The position numbers and the translations under genes were made by a program. Source: Candidatus Fibrimonadales bacterium (GTDB lineage: Bacteria > Fibrobacterota > Fibrobacteria > Fibrobacterales > Fibrobacteraceae). From it: a stretch of 14,591 nt of DNA. This document shows, piece by piece, positions 1 to 10,335 of the stretch (positions are counted from its first letter, which is position 1; each line of letters starts with the position of its first letter). The notes below the pieces were generated by a model. The model worked only from the letters and a program-made list of their open reading frames with translations. It had not been told where the DNA came from and searched no databases. The DNA is taken from positions 1-14,591 of the forward strand of contig WQSA01000042.1 in the NCBI GenBank assembly GCA_009788135.1. Direction: 5' to 3'.

Positions 1-84
1 TATAAATACCATATCCATTAAAGGGGCAATATCTATACTCGCTGTTCTGCGCTGCTTTTTAAGCATAAAGTTCAAATTTTTCAT
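1..84 (-). CDS. exbD: ExbD/TolR-family biopolymer transport protein, N-terminal fragment
   Basis: This 5' fragment of 28 codons runs off the left window edge. The residues RRTASIDIAPLMDMVFI match the start of ExbD/TolR proteins: a short basic cytoplasmic tail, then (D/N)IxPLxDxxF leading into the single transmembrane helix, including the conserved aspartate in PLMD that is thought to sit in the proton path. In the family, ExbD works with ExbB (or TolR with TolQ) to couple the proton gradient to TonB- or TolA-type energy transduction across the periplasm. I chose the ATG at 84; an in-frame ATG at 66 would give a shorter tail that also suits the family. Neither has a clear Shine-Dalgarno sequence. 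It lies 53 nt downstream of the M6-like gene on the same strand, so it may share that transcript. The family call rests only on the short N-terminus; whether it is ExbD or TolR cannot be decided here. Confidence 0.72.
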   Translation of the reverse strand, partial: MKNLNFMLKKQRRTASIDIAPLMDMVFI

Positions 85-137
85 CTAAACATTAAACACC
101 GAAGATAGGCAAATGTGTTACCCGCTACCCTATTTTA

Positions 138-2468
138 TCACCTTATAACGCCAATCCTCATCCATTTGCTCTTGCTTTTTCCGCTTGCAAATTTCACTGT
201 TAGCCTTGCGCTGTAAATATCGCTGCCCAGCTTTGACAAATCCAATGATTCCTCTGATCTTGATATTGTTTTGCTAAATACCTTGAAACCTGTTATGTCA
301 TAAATATCCAAAGTCACGCCTATTGGAACATTGCCAAGCCTGTATCTTATTGAAGCTCTGCCCTGGCGAACAGGATTTGGGAAAATAAAGAATTCCGAAA
401 TTTCGTCTTTTGGCTGCGGGGCTGCAACCGCTTTGTCTTCAAACTTCTTTGCCAGCGGAAGATAAAAAACGCTTGTGCCTCCTCTGTGCTTTGCATATAA
501 GCAGTTTGGATTATCAGAAGCGTAAAGTTGCAAAGTGTCTGGATTATCGTATTCAAAAACTCCGGCTACAAGAGGAAATTCATCTCTTAGCAATTTGCCT
601 TTGCTGTTCACAGCCAAAATCAAACCGTTGCCAGTGGGAACCAGAATATCCAAAGTATCGTTTCCGGTTATGTCCATTGCAAGAGGCTTTGAATTGAGAA
701 CAAAAGGCTCGCCATTGGAAAGCATCGCCGGGAAGTTTGGCAAAGGAATGCTATCGGAACCAAAAACATAAAGTCTGTTGTTGCCTAAATACAGAGAATC
801 TGCATAGCCATCGCAGTCCACATCTACCGACATTTTCGGTTCAATCAAGTTTGCATTTATAGGGCATTCTTCCTCTGTTGCCGGCCTTGCGTATTTGCCA
901 ACCCATTCTATTTCAACATCATATTCCGGAGCGCGCCATGTGATAATGGTATCGCCTATAATTCCGTTGAAGGATTTTTCCGCTATTGCGCCGAGAGGAA
1001 CTTTCGCTGTTATCTTAATTCCTGAATATCCTCCAAAAGTAGAAGCCGTGTTTGCGTAGCCTGATGGGTTTATTGAAACTACAGTATCACCGCTTTTCAA
1101 TCTTTTATGCGGAATCAAATCGCTGCCCGAGCCAAAATAATAAATGCTCTCCCCAGCCGCATTTTTAAATTCCTTGCCAAGCCCCAAAACTCCGCTCGCC
1201 TCTATTAATGCAACGCCAAACTGATGATCTCTGAATGTATCTCCATTCCACGCATTTATCGCTCCATAAGGAACCAGCTCTCTAACATACCAATCATTTA
1301 CATGCCAAGCGACTATGCCGCTCGCAGGAATTGCAGCGTCTATTTCATCGACATATTCCACAACGGAAACCGTATCCAAAAATTTGGAGGAACGCAAACT
1401 GTCAACATGCACATCTACATTCCCAGCTTTAACAAACCCGGAAGCGTTTGTTGCTCGCTGCCTGTTTTCCAGCAAAATATATTCGTTGCTATTTATTGGA
1501 ATTTTTACAATTTCTCCCACGCCAATTTTAACACTTTCTTTTTTATTCACAAGACGAGGCACAGCCCATTTCATTTCATTTCTCATCCATGCACTTGGCA
1601 TGCTGGGAAAAAAACCGTTGCCGGCATTGTATCCTGCAAAATCCATTCCGTCAAAATAGCCAAGCCTTGAATAGCCTTTTACCACGTCGTAAGAATACGG
1701 CAAGCCCAGCTCGCGCCCAATCTGGCTTGTTATTGTTCCGTTGATGCCCCAGTTCAAACCGTCTTGCGAAGCGGTTTCGCTTGTGACCATAACGGATGTT
1801 ATAAGATCTCCTTCGGAAACTTCAAACCCTCTCCAGAACTCGCCCCACGTGGTATCTATGTAGGTATCCATAAAATCGCCGGGAGTATTTGCACCGCGCA
1901 TTCCCATCGTTCCGCCGTCAATCAAGCGATTAGCGCCTGCGTGAGCGATTAAGATAACTCTTTTGCCAAACAGCGAAGGTTCAAGCGGCTTTGCTGGATC
2001 GTTTTTTGCAAGCTCCAAAACATCATTTACAAAGCGTGCATAATCCACAGCTCTTGCGGAATCGAACTCTGCCATTTTCTCGCCTTTTTTGCGGCTTGTG
2101 CGATTGTATTCTATTATGTGTTTTGGCAAAGAGTAACTGCCAAAGAACTTGGCATCTATTGAAACGCCATTGTTGCTCACTTGCTTGAAATAATTGTCTG
2201 CAAAGTTTATATGGCTTTGCCAATAGGCTTCGCTTCCTCTTGCGCCTTCAAAAACACCTCTGCCCGTTGTCAACGAATTATCGGTTTCTTCATAGCGAAA
2301 TTGAACTCTCAAAACACGAACATCCAAAACTTGAGCTAGGAGTGTTACTGGTAATATGATGCTGATAATTAGTGGAGAGTTGAGAGTGGAGAGTGGAGAG
2401 TTATATGCTGAACTTAATGCTTTTGCAAAAAATGCACGCAATTTTGAAATGTAATTTTTAACTCTCAA
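138..2468 (-). CDS. Secreted M6-peptidase-like protein with lost zinc motif and T9SS C-terminal sorting domain
   Basis: The 776-residue protein has the layout of M6 (immune inhibitor A-like) peptidases: VILIAHAG (171-178), an LGLPxxYD segment (254-261), FDGMDFAG then PSAWMRNEMKWA (272-279, 290-301), EYILLENRQR (329-338) and IPASGIVAWHVND (380-392). The HExxH helix, however, reads SQIGREL (248-254), so both zinc histidines and the catalytic glutamate are gone. A propeller-like stretch follows (about 546-625; DVDCDGYADSLYLG, DITGNDTLDILV). The last 80 or so residues (FPNPVR at 696, DIYDITG at 721, LGSDIYSARL at 747) form a typical T9SS type A sorting domain, so export through the outer membrane is likely. 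The start is a TTG at 2468 inside a repeat element. A GGAGAG lies 7 nt upstream. Residues 1-33 are element-encoded, and the hydrophobic signal segment (about 33-46, ending LLAQ) follows. No ATG occurs in frame before codon 132. It lies 21 nt after pilB. It is probably a non-enzymatic surface or secreted protein. Confidence 0.82.
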   Translation of the reverse strand: MRVKNYISKLRAFFAKALSSAYNSPLSTLNSPLIISIILPVTLLAQVLDVRVLRVQFRYEETDNSLTTGRGVFEGARGSEAYWQSHINFADNYFKQVSNNGVSIDAKFFGSYSLPKHIIEYNRTSRKKGEKMAEFDSARAVDYARFVNDVLELAKNDPAKPLEPSLFGKRVILIAHAGANRLIDGGTMGMRGANTPGDFMDTYIDTTWGEFWRGFEVSEGDLITSVMVTSETASQDGLNWGINGTITSQIGRELGLPYSYDVVKGYSRLGYFDGMDFAGYNAGNGFFPSMPSAWMRNEMKWAVPRLVNKKESVKIGVGEIVKIPINSNEYILLENRQRATNASGFVKAGNVDVHVDSLRSSKFLDTVSVVEYVDEIDAAIPASGIVAWHVNDWYVRELVPYGAINAWNGDTFRDHQFGVALIEASGVLGLGKEFKNAAGESIYYFGSGSDLIPHKRLKSGDTVVSINPSGYANTASTFGGYSGIKITAKVPLGAIAEKSFNGIIGDTIITWRAPEYDVEIEWVGKYARPATEEECPINANLIEPKMSVDVDCDGYADSLYLGNNRLYVFGSDSIPLPNFPAMLSNGEPFVLNSKPLAMDITGNDTLDILVPTGNGLILAVNSKGKLLRDEFPLVAGVFEYDNPDTLQLYASDNPNCLYAKHRGGTSVFYLPLAKKFEDKAVAAPQPKDEISEFFIFPNPVRQGRASIRYRLGNVPIGVTLDIYDITGFKVFSKTISRSEESLDLSKLGSDIYSARLTVKFASGKSKSKWMRIGVIR
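2400..2428 (-). promoter_or_regulatory. Possible sigma-70-type promoter inside repeat element copy 1
   Basis: On the minus strand TTGCAA (2423-2428) is followed after 17 nt by TATAAC (2400-2405), a 5/6 match to the -10 consensus with ideal spacing; the -35 matches 4/6. The conserved element motif lies in the spacer. Transcription would start after the TTG codon of the M6-like gene, so it cannot make the full annotated protein. It may be a chance match in AT-rich DNA. Confidence 0.25.
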
Positions 2469-2475
2469 CTCTCAA

Positions 2476-2481
2476 CTCTCC
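2476..2481 (-). promoter_or_regulatory. Repeat-supplied ribosome binding site for the M6-like gene
   Basis: GGAGAG on the minus strand lies 7 nt before the TTG at 2468. It is part of a GTGGAGA heptamer of the element arm, and the TTG belongs to the following heptamers. It supports TTG 2468 as the start, because no in-frame ATG exists near the signal sequence. Confidence 0.45.
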
Positions 2482-2489
2482 ACTATCAA

Positions 2490-4402
<1,913 letters not shown>

Positions 4403-4403
<1 letters not shown>

Positions 4404-5407
4404 TACTGGACTACTTTCCAGGCCACTATCTTTATGGTTTTGCTAAGCGATGCTCCGGCGGGAGAGGCTAGCAGATAATCGCTTGTTGTCCAAGTATTTC
4501 CGCCAGAACCCGTGCGAACCATAAAATACTGCCATTTGGGCTGAATTTCAGAGGCTCCTGCATTGGTGGATCTAAATTCAAAATCCGAAGTGCTTTGCGG
4601 GGTTCCTATGATATGCGGCTCAGAGCCATCCGGATTGTCAGCATTCGCAGGAATAAGGCTTCCGAAGCTTCCAGAGGGACGTTTGAACTCTATAATCATT
4701 TTCACATTGGATTTTCCCGCTTTGATAGCGCCAGGATCCTGAGTATGTTCGTAATAAATATCTGCCAGGCTCGTATTTTCCGTGCCTTCTGCGTTTGCCA
4801 ATATAACGCCTCTGGTTCCAGAAAGCGAGTTTAGCACGAGAGTATCCGATCCATTAAACGTCATCTTCTGAAAGCGCAATACAACAGCGCTGGAGCTTGA
4901 CATGCTGGAAGAGCTGGGCGTTCTGCATTTAGCAGTGTTGCGAGTAAACGAAGACGTTGCTCTAGCTGCCAGTTTGTTGTCTTTATAGACATCCATAACA
5001 ACTTGATAGCTTTGGCCATCGCAATATTCTTCGCCATCAAATTCATGTTCTAAATCTGTAAATCCATAAGTCCATTGGCCGGCTGCGCTGCCAGGAAGGC
5101 TCTTTGGCTTGCCCGCAATAAAAAGCTCAATTTTGCTAAACGTGCTATCCTGATTCGTGGAAGAAGCAGAGCCAGAGATAAATAAATATTGATCTTTGGA
5201 ACCATCCACCGTTGCTACGAGCGAGGTATTTATATCAGCGTTCGGTATATCGCCAACAGATGACTGAGTGACTGAAGGCGAACTGCTTGGCGAGGAATCG
5301 CCATTGCCACCGCCGCCGCTTTCGCCACAGGCTGCTAAAGTTACTATAACGGCGGACATAGCCAAAGCTAGAAACGCCAAGTCAAATTGCTTTAAAGAAT
5401 TGAACAT
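4403..5407 (-). CDS. Secreted lipoprotein of unknown function with serine-rich linkers
   Basis: The product is 334 residues from the ATG at 5407. I prefer this to the GTG two codons upstream, because GAGAGG (5413-5418) sits 5 nt before the ATG. A lipoprotein signal peptide ends at the lipobox TLAAC, with the lipidated Cys at 27. Gly/Ser-rich sequence (about 28-50) tethers a first domain (about 55-161) with two cysteines (129 and 161) that could pair. A second serine linker (about 165-173) leads to a C-terminal domain (about 174-334) rich in beta-prone sequence. I recognise no family. Serine linkers between domains are common in Fibrobacter surface proteins. Its stop overlaps the pilB start by one base, so the two are co-transcribed and probably coupled; a role near a pilus or secretion machine is only an inference from this. 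Confidence 0.8.
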
Positions 5408-5412
5408 AAACA

Positions 5413-5418
5413 CCTCTC
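5413..5418 (-). promoter_or_regulatory. Ribosome binding site that decides the lipoprotein start
   Basis: GAGAGG on the minus strand is 5 nt from the ATG at 5407. It abuts or overlaps the upstream in-frame GTG (5413), which would have no spacer, so the ATG is the better start. Confidence 0.6.
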
Positions 5419-5450
5419 TGTTGGTAATATAGTAAATTCAATTTTAAACA

Positions 5451-5482
5451 TATAGAGCCTGGGGATTAACCCAAGCTCTATA
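5451..5482 (-). terminator. Hairpin after the fibro-slime gene, probable terminator
   Basis: Arms 5451-5463 and 5470-5482 (13 nt each) enclose the 6-nt loop at 5464-5469. In the minus-strand transcript all 13 positions pair, one as G-U; on the plus strand that position would be an A-C mismatch, which favours minus-strand use. The tract after it in the minus direction is only weakly U-rich (AUGUUU), so it may be an attenuator or a processing/stability hairpin instead. It lies 11 nt beyond the fibro-slime stop codon, in the 80-nt gap before the lipoprotein gene. Confidence 0.55.
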
Positions 5483-5493
5483 AAAAACCAATT

Positions 5494-8400
5494 TTATTTT
5501 TTAGCCCTTCTCACGCCCAGCATTTCCACTCTTTTATCGACTTTATTGAAGGACTCGCTTACATCTTTGCCATTCTTGTCCTTGAATTTTACCGTCCAGC
5601 GGAAATCATAGACCTGGACATAAGCGCCTGCGCCTACCCAGCGATCCTTGTTATCTCTCAAATTCCAAGCTAAATACATGGCAGTTCTGTTGCTTAGGCA
5701 GTTCCCCTGTCCATTTATCTGGAAAATAGGATCTGTGCACTTTACCTGTATAGGCTTGCTCTCAGCAGTGAAGTTTCCAAGATTGGTGTGATAGAAAGCC
5801 TGTGCATGGAACACTATGCCTTCCGGATCAATCTCGCTGCCTGGATTGAGATGTTTATCTTGCAATAAATTGATATTGCTATATACATCCGGCACCAGCA
5901 ACTGTCCAACAGAACCGCGGTAATATTTCTTTATGCTGTCTGGAGGAGACTGTGCCGCAGCCCACTCTTCCGGAACCGGAAGGAATGTTACCTGCTTGTC
6001 TGTAGCAAACAATTTATCAACATCTACATTGCGCAACAAACCGTATCCGCTGTTATCGCCACCCTTTAGGCTCTCCAGATCTTTCTTAAGGATATCTTCG
6101 CCAGCCGGATCAATTTCCGCAATACGGATTTCGTCTATGTTAAAGCGGTTGGTACCTTCCAGACGTCTGCCTATTTCCTTGGGATTGGGCGCGTTGCCTG
6201 CCAAATCCGTGATGGAGTAATCTGCCAGTATCTCAGCCACGAACTTTACGGAATCGTTGGCCACGGGAGTGAATGTGGTATCGCCAGGTTCTTTGTAGCT
6301 CTGATAGCTCAGAGTCACAACGCTGTCTCTTCTCTCCGCATTCAGAACGGTACCGCTTTTTGCCCAGCGCACTCCTGTTGGCAAATCCTTTTGGTCTCTG
6401 TAAGCGGCCCAGTCGCGACCTCTTAGTTTGTATGCAAACGGAGCTTTTGCCATTGGATCAGATACGCCTTCCACAAGTTTAACCGGCTCGGAAATCATTA
6501 TTCTAACATCATCGCGGCATCTTGTAGAATAGGTTCCGCATTTGTTGTTTTCATCCGGAGTATAGATGGCCTTGGTCACTATGGCTGGAATTTTGTCGGT
6601 TATGGATTGACCCATGGACAAATGCGTCACAGCATCCTGCTTCTTTGAATCCTTGAAGGTTGCCCAACTGACTATTGAGGCTCTTTCGCCAGCAAAAGTT
6701 TTGATGCCATTGCTGAATTCGCCGCCATGGATTTCAATGATGCCGTAGTCTCCTGATTCTCGCACGCTAAGTCTGAATCCATTGCGTTCGCCATTCCAAT
6801 ATTCCCTGTTTGAGTTGGGATTGATGTTGGAACCTACATATTCGCCACCTTGTTTGCCCGACAGAGTTGTAAACACGAGGGTATCCTTGAAATCCCAAAT
6901 GATTTCTATGGCAGAAGGCAATGAATCTGCAGGGAATTTTCTATCGTATTGGATATATAGAGAATCTCCTATGCCATCGCCGTTTCTGTCATAGATATTG
7001 GCGACTTGAGGGAATGGGGCATCCGGTTTTGAGAACAGCAGAGAATCCCATTTTGCATAGGTATCTTCTTTCGTTGACGGGCCGCGAATCGTGAAGTGCG
7101 CAAATGAATCCGGGTCCACCTGCCTTGCTCCTCTAACGGAGAATTTCGCAATGCCGTCTTCCAGAGACAGCACGCCTGGCGTGGATTGCATTATCTGGCC
7201 GCTCGGAATGTCTGTTGTAGCTCCGCCAGGAGTTGTAGTCCAGGCGTTCATTGTGAGCGGGAAATTGCAGGTTGTGCAAACAGAGCGCTGGTTGTTGGAA
7301 ATATCGTAAGCAGCAACTGCTCTGGATAGATTTGTTCCAATCATTACGCCCATCTGTCTTGCGCCGCCGCCAAGCGAAGGATCGCTGCCTTTTGTTTGGC
7401 TCAACGCCGCATCTGTTTCCGGGTTTATAAACCCTAGGCGAGGCAAGAAGACTTTCACTTCCAAATCATTGTTGATGGTATATGTCTCGTCTGCCTGCGC
7501 TCTGTATTCGCCGGCAACCCATAGCACCAGCAAGCCTGGGAAATGCTTCTCGCCCGGGCTGGGAACCTGGAAGCTGCTATTAAGCTGAACAACATTGTTG
7601 TCTGACGGTATAGAATCGGTGTAGGCAGTCAAGCCCCAGTATCTCTCGCCGGGATTCGCATCTACTTTTATTTGCACGGGCGCGCCGTAGCTGCCGCCTT
7701 CGTTTGAGTTAGCCATGACCACTGCAAACGGGCAGTCATCATTGCCGTATCTGCTTTCGTCATCGCATTCCCATGCGCCAGAGGCAAATCCTATTGGGAC
7801 AAGCTTGCCGGAAACAGTTTCTTTGCGCCGAGGGCCAAGATTGTAAATTAGCTGTCCATTGTCTTCTCTCACTATCTTTCCCCAGACTGCGTTTAGGCTG
7901 GTTTCGCCAACGAACGATGTGATGAATACGGGGGTTGCATTGGGGAAGTCTGCCTCTTTGGACGGCTTTATGCTTGCGTAAATTCTCTGCGTTCCGATAA
8001 AGCCGGCTATAGGCGTTCTCAGCCTGATTCTGTCAACCGTTGGCCAGTTGGTAAGGGTTATGCCGCCATAGCAGACAAGGTTGCCGTTGTTCAAATTGCA
8101 ATTATCGTTGCTAGTGTTGAGCGGTATTTTTTCGCCTCTGCGGTTAAGTATATAGTAGTCCAGAATGTCGCCCATTTCTGCGCCGCATTGCGGGCCTTGG
8201 TTGCTGTTGCTGCCGTTCAGTGCAGCTTGGCATGAACCATCCGAGCCGCTGCTTTCAAGGCAAAGCTGTGCGCCAGAGCTAGTTTCTGCATCGGTGCCTT
8301 CTTTTATGCCAAGCATGCTTTTCTGAGCAAAATATATATTGGTTGTTATGCGAACATTTGCCATGGTCGTGCGGCGATCGCAGAAGAATACATTGAAAGG

Positions 8401-10335
8401 ATAAGATTCGCCTTCGACAAGTTTTCCATCGGATTGGTATTTCTTGCCGGGAACGCGAGCTTCGCTTGGTATTCTAAGCGTGTCCAAATTCACATAGCCA
8501 GGAGAGGCCAAGTGAGTACCGCCCAAGTCTATCACCAGATGGTTGCTTATGTAGATCCAAATATCATCGTCGCCGCTGAAGAAGAACTCCTGCTTGGGCT
8601 CGTAGGTAAAGTCGGCAGGCGTGCTCTCAAAGCAGAACAACTGGTTTTTGTTCATGGTTTTGTTGCTCCAGCCATCTCCATTTATTTCCTTGGTACCAGC
8701 AGCTCCTACAGGACCGTTGGTGAGCACACTCGCATTGTTTCCCGTGCCTGACACACCGTTTACCCTGCCGTCTCTCCTAAGCGTAAGACCAGCGTTGGTA
8801 GGACCTTCCCAATCCCAAAAATCAGGAGGATTGTCGCCGTTTCTAAAATCTCCGTCCGTGAATCTTCTTGTGCAACGCGCACCTGCCTGATCCGATGTGA
8901 GACCAGCTCCGGTCACGCTCGCCGGGCCAAGATAGCCTCTGTCGTAGCACCATTTGCTAACGGCAACGCTGCCATCGCTGTCGCTTCTCTTGAAATCAAC
9001 CCAGCCCTGAGCCGGCCTCTGGCGGCTGGTCCCTGAATTCGGCAAATCATTCATCATAGGCGGGAAAAAGCCGCCCAAAAATCTTTTGCTCGTATGAGTG
9101 CAGGCACCGCTCAGGTCTATGGAGCCATCCGAGCAGAGCTTGTTGCTGTCGAATTCCCAAAGGCCTTCGCTGTTGCGCTGGAAAGGCATTTCATAGCAGC
9201 GGACATCGTTTTTATCAGATTTGGGATCGAAAGCCGCTTCGAAGTTGTCTTTGTTCCAGCCGTCATTCGCGCCGTTGAAGCTGGTCGTTGATGTGCTGGT
9301 GCCTTTCCATTGGATTTTCCCGTCTTTCAATGTAGATTGAACGATGCCTCTGAGAATGCCGGATCCATCGCGAGGACTGCCAGTGCCGCTTGCGGAACCA
9401 TCGTAGTCAAAGAAAGAAGTGTTTATAGAGGCATCGGTATCGTAAATTATGGCTGCAAAATTAAATGTGCAAGTACCGGTCATGTTTTGGTCGCTTTTGC
9501 TCCAAACGGCCTTGCTTTCCGTAATTGCCGAAGGCGCAAAGAACAAATCGCCTGGTTTTTGCTCAAATTGGTCGTAGAGATTGAACGGGGTCGGCATGCC
9601 CTGCGCCCAATCGACAGGATCTTCGTCAAGGCCGAGGAGGCCGAGCTGGTCGTCTGGCTGGCCATCGCCGTCACCATCGTTGAGCCAAACAAGGGCGATG
9701 CCATTGGGAGGGGTGGCGTTGAACCAGCTATATTTATACCAGCCGCAACGGATTGGATCAATGACGAGTTTTATTGTATCCAGTTTTGTTCTTCCTTCTG
9801 CACGCGAGACTAAGATAGGATGGCCGAGAACCCATGCAGGATCGCCTTTGGGAGGCAAAAAGTAGAAGTTGTAGGCGTTTGGAGGCTGCGCGCTGACAAC
9901 GGTTCGGCTGGTGTTGCCTGGTTCAGGGTAAATGTACATAGGGCTGCTAGTGAAATTGCTGCAGGAAATTCCCTGAGCATCAGAAGGCCTTGCACCAGTT
10001 CTGTCATAGTTGCCGCTGCCGGCATATATCCACCTGTTTCCAGCGTCAAGATCATCCGGTTTCATAGAAAAGGAGAACGTTCTTGGGTTGTTCTGGGTGT
10101 CGTTTTGAAGGGTAGGCATTGTGAACACCACATAGTCGCCCTGGCGCGAGATGCTGCTGCCGCTTACAGTGACTACAGAACCCTGCCCATAGATATATAT
10201 GGCTGTTTTGCTCCAGTCCGGTGAAGACGGCAGCTGAAGGTAAACTTGCTTGCCGCCGCATGTCTGCGCCGCCGCATTTGCTGCGAACAAAGCCAGCACG
10301 AAAAAGGTTAACGCGAATGTTTTGAAAGGTTTCAT
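5494..10335 (-). CDS. Giant secreted fibro-slime domain protein (putative adhesin)
   Basis: This 1613-residue exported protein begins with a signal peptide (hydrophobic 8-22, cleavage near AAAQ at 21-24). A fibro-slime/PA14-like region spans about 490-675. Its hallmarks are DGDFRNGDNPPDFWDWEG (494-511), FFFSGDDDIWIYISNHLVID (584-603), LGGTH (604-608) and the strand stretch ESYPFNVFFCDRR (643-655). Two acidic loops look calcium-binding: NDGDGDGQPDD (219-229) and DRNGDGIGDSLY (1116-1127). The C-terminus (about 1545-1613; WNLRD, VGAGAYVQVYDFRW) resembles the FlgD-like Ig fold at the end of many Fibrobacter surface proteins; I see no clear T9SS sorting domain. Fibro-slime proteins (TIGR02148) are abundant in Fibrobacter succinogenes and have been linked to binding of crystalline cellulose. 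No glycosidase catalytic domain is visible. AGGAGG (10340-10345) lies 4 nt before the ATG, and the upstream 98-residue gene overlaps this start (ATGA). Confidence 0.87.
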   Translation of the reverse strand: MKPFKTFALTFFVLALFAANAAAQTCGGKQVYLQLPSSPDWSKTAIYIYGQGSVVTVSGSSISRQGDYVVFTMPTLQNDTQNNPRTFSFSMKPDDLDAGNRWIYAGSGNYDRTGARPSDAQGISCSNFTSSPMYIYPEPGNTSRTVVSAQPPNAYNFYFLPPKGDPAWVLGHPILVSRAEGRTKLDTIKLVIDPIRCGWYKYSWFNATPPNGIALVWLNDGDGDGQPDDQLGLLGLDEDPVDWAQGMPTPFNLYDQFEQKPGDLFFAPSAITESKAVWSKSDQNMTGTCTFNFAAIIYDTDASINTSFFDYDGSASGTGSPRDGSGILRGIVQSTLKDGKIQWKGTSTSTTSFNGANDGWNKDNFEAAFDPKSDKNDVRCYEMPFQRNSEGLWEFDSNKLCSDGSIDLSGACTHTSKRFLGGFFPPMMNDLPNSGTSRQRPAQGWVDFKRSDSDGSVAVSKWCYDRGYLGPASVTGAGLTSDQAGARCTRRFTDGDFRNGDNPPDFWDWEGPTNAGLTLRRDGRVNGVSGTGNNASVLTNGPVGAAGTKEINGDGWSNKTMNKNQLFCFESTPADFTYEPKQEFFFSGDDDIWIYISNHLVIDLGGTHLASPGYVNLDTLRIPSEARVPGKKYQSDGKLVEGESYPFNVFFCDRRTTMANVRITTNIYFAQKSMLGIKEGTDAETSSGAQLCLESSGSDGSCQAALNGSNSNQGPQCGAEMGDILDYYILNRRGEKIPLNTSNDNCNLNNGNLVCYGGITLTNWPTVDRIRLRTPIAGFIGTQRIYASIKPSKEADFPNATPVFITSFVGETSLNAVWGKIVREDNGQLIYNLGPRRKETVSGKLVPIGFASGAWECDDESRYGNDDCPFAVVMANSNEGGSYGAPVQIKVDANPGERYWGLTAYTDSIPSDNNVVQLNSSFQVPSPGEKHFPGLLVLWVAGEYRAQADETYTINNDLEVKVFLPRLGFINPETDAALSQTKGSDPSLGGGARQMGVMIGTNLSRAVAAYDISNNQRSVCTTCNFPLTMNAWTTTPGGATTDIPSGQIMQSTPGVLSLEDGIAKFSVRGARQVDPDSFAHFTIRGPSTKEDTYAKWDSLLFSKPDAPFPQVANIYDRNGDGIGDSLYIQYDRKFPADSLPSAIEIIWDFKDTLVFTTLSGKQGGEYVGSNINPNSNREYWNGERNGFRLSVRESGDYGIIEIHGGEFSNGIKTFAGERASIVSWATFKDSKKQDAVTHLSMGQSITDKIPAIVTKAIYTPDENNKCGTYSTRCRDDVRIMISEPVKLVEGVSDPMAKAPFAYKLRGRDWAAYRDQKDLPTGVRWAKSGTVLNAERRDSVVTLSYQSYKEPGDTTFTPVANDSVKFVAEILADYSITDLAGNAPNPKEIGRRLEGTNRFNIDEIRIAEIDPAGEDILKKDLESLKGGDNSGYGLLRNVDVDKLFATDKQVTFLPVPEEWAAAQSPPDSIKKYYRGSVGQLLVPDVYSNINLLQDKHLNPGSEIDPEGIVFHAQAFYHTNLGNFTAESKPIQVKCTDPIFQINGQGNCLSNRTAMYLAWNLRDNKDRWVGAGAYVQVYDFRWTVKFKDKNGKDVSESFNKVDKRVEMLGVRRAKK

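Noticed and set aside
85..137. Promoter for the exbD fragment
   Set aside because: I found no pair of hexamers at acceptable spacing; co-transcription with the upstream gene is as likely.
5405..5413. GTG start at 5413 for the lipoprotein
   Set aside because: The Shine-Dalgarno sequence at 5413-5418 abuts or overlaps the GTG and is well spaced for the ATG at 5407.
9310..9813. A 167-codon open frame on the plus strand
   Set aside because: It is contained in the fibro-slime gene and shows no start signal or family features.
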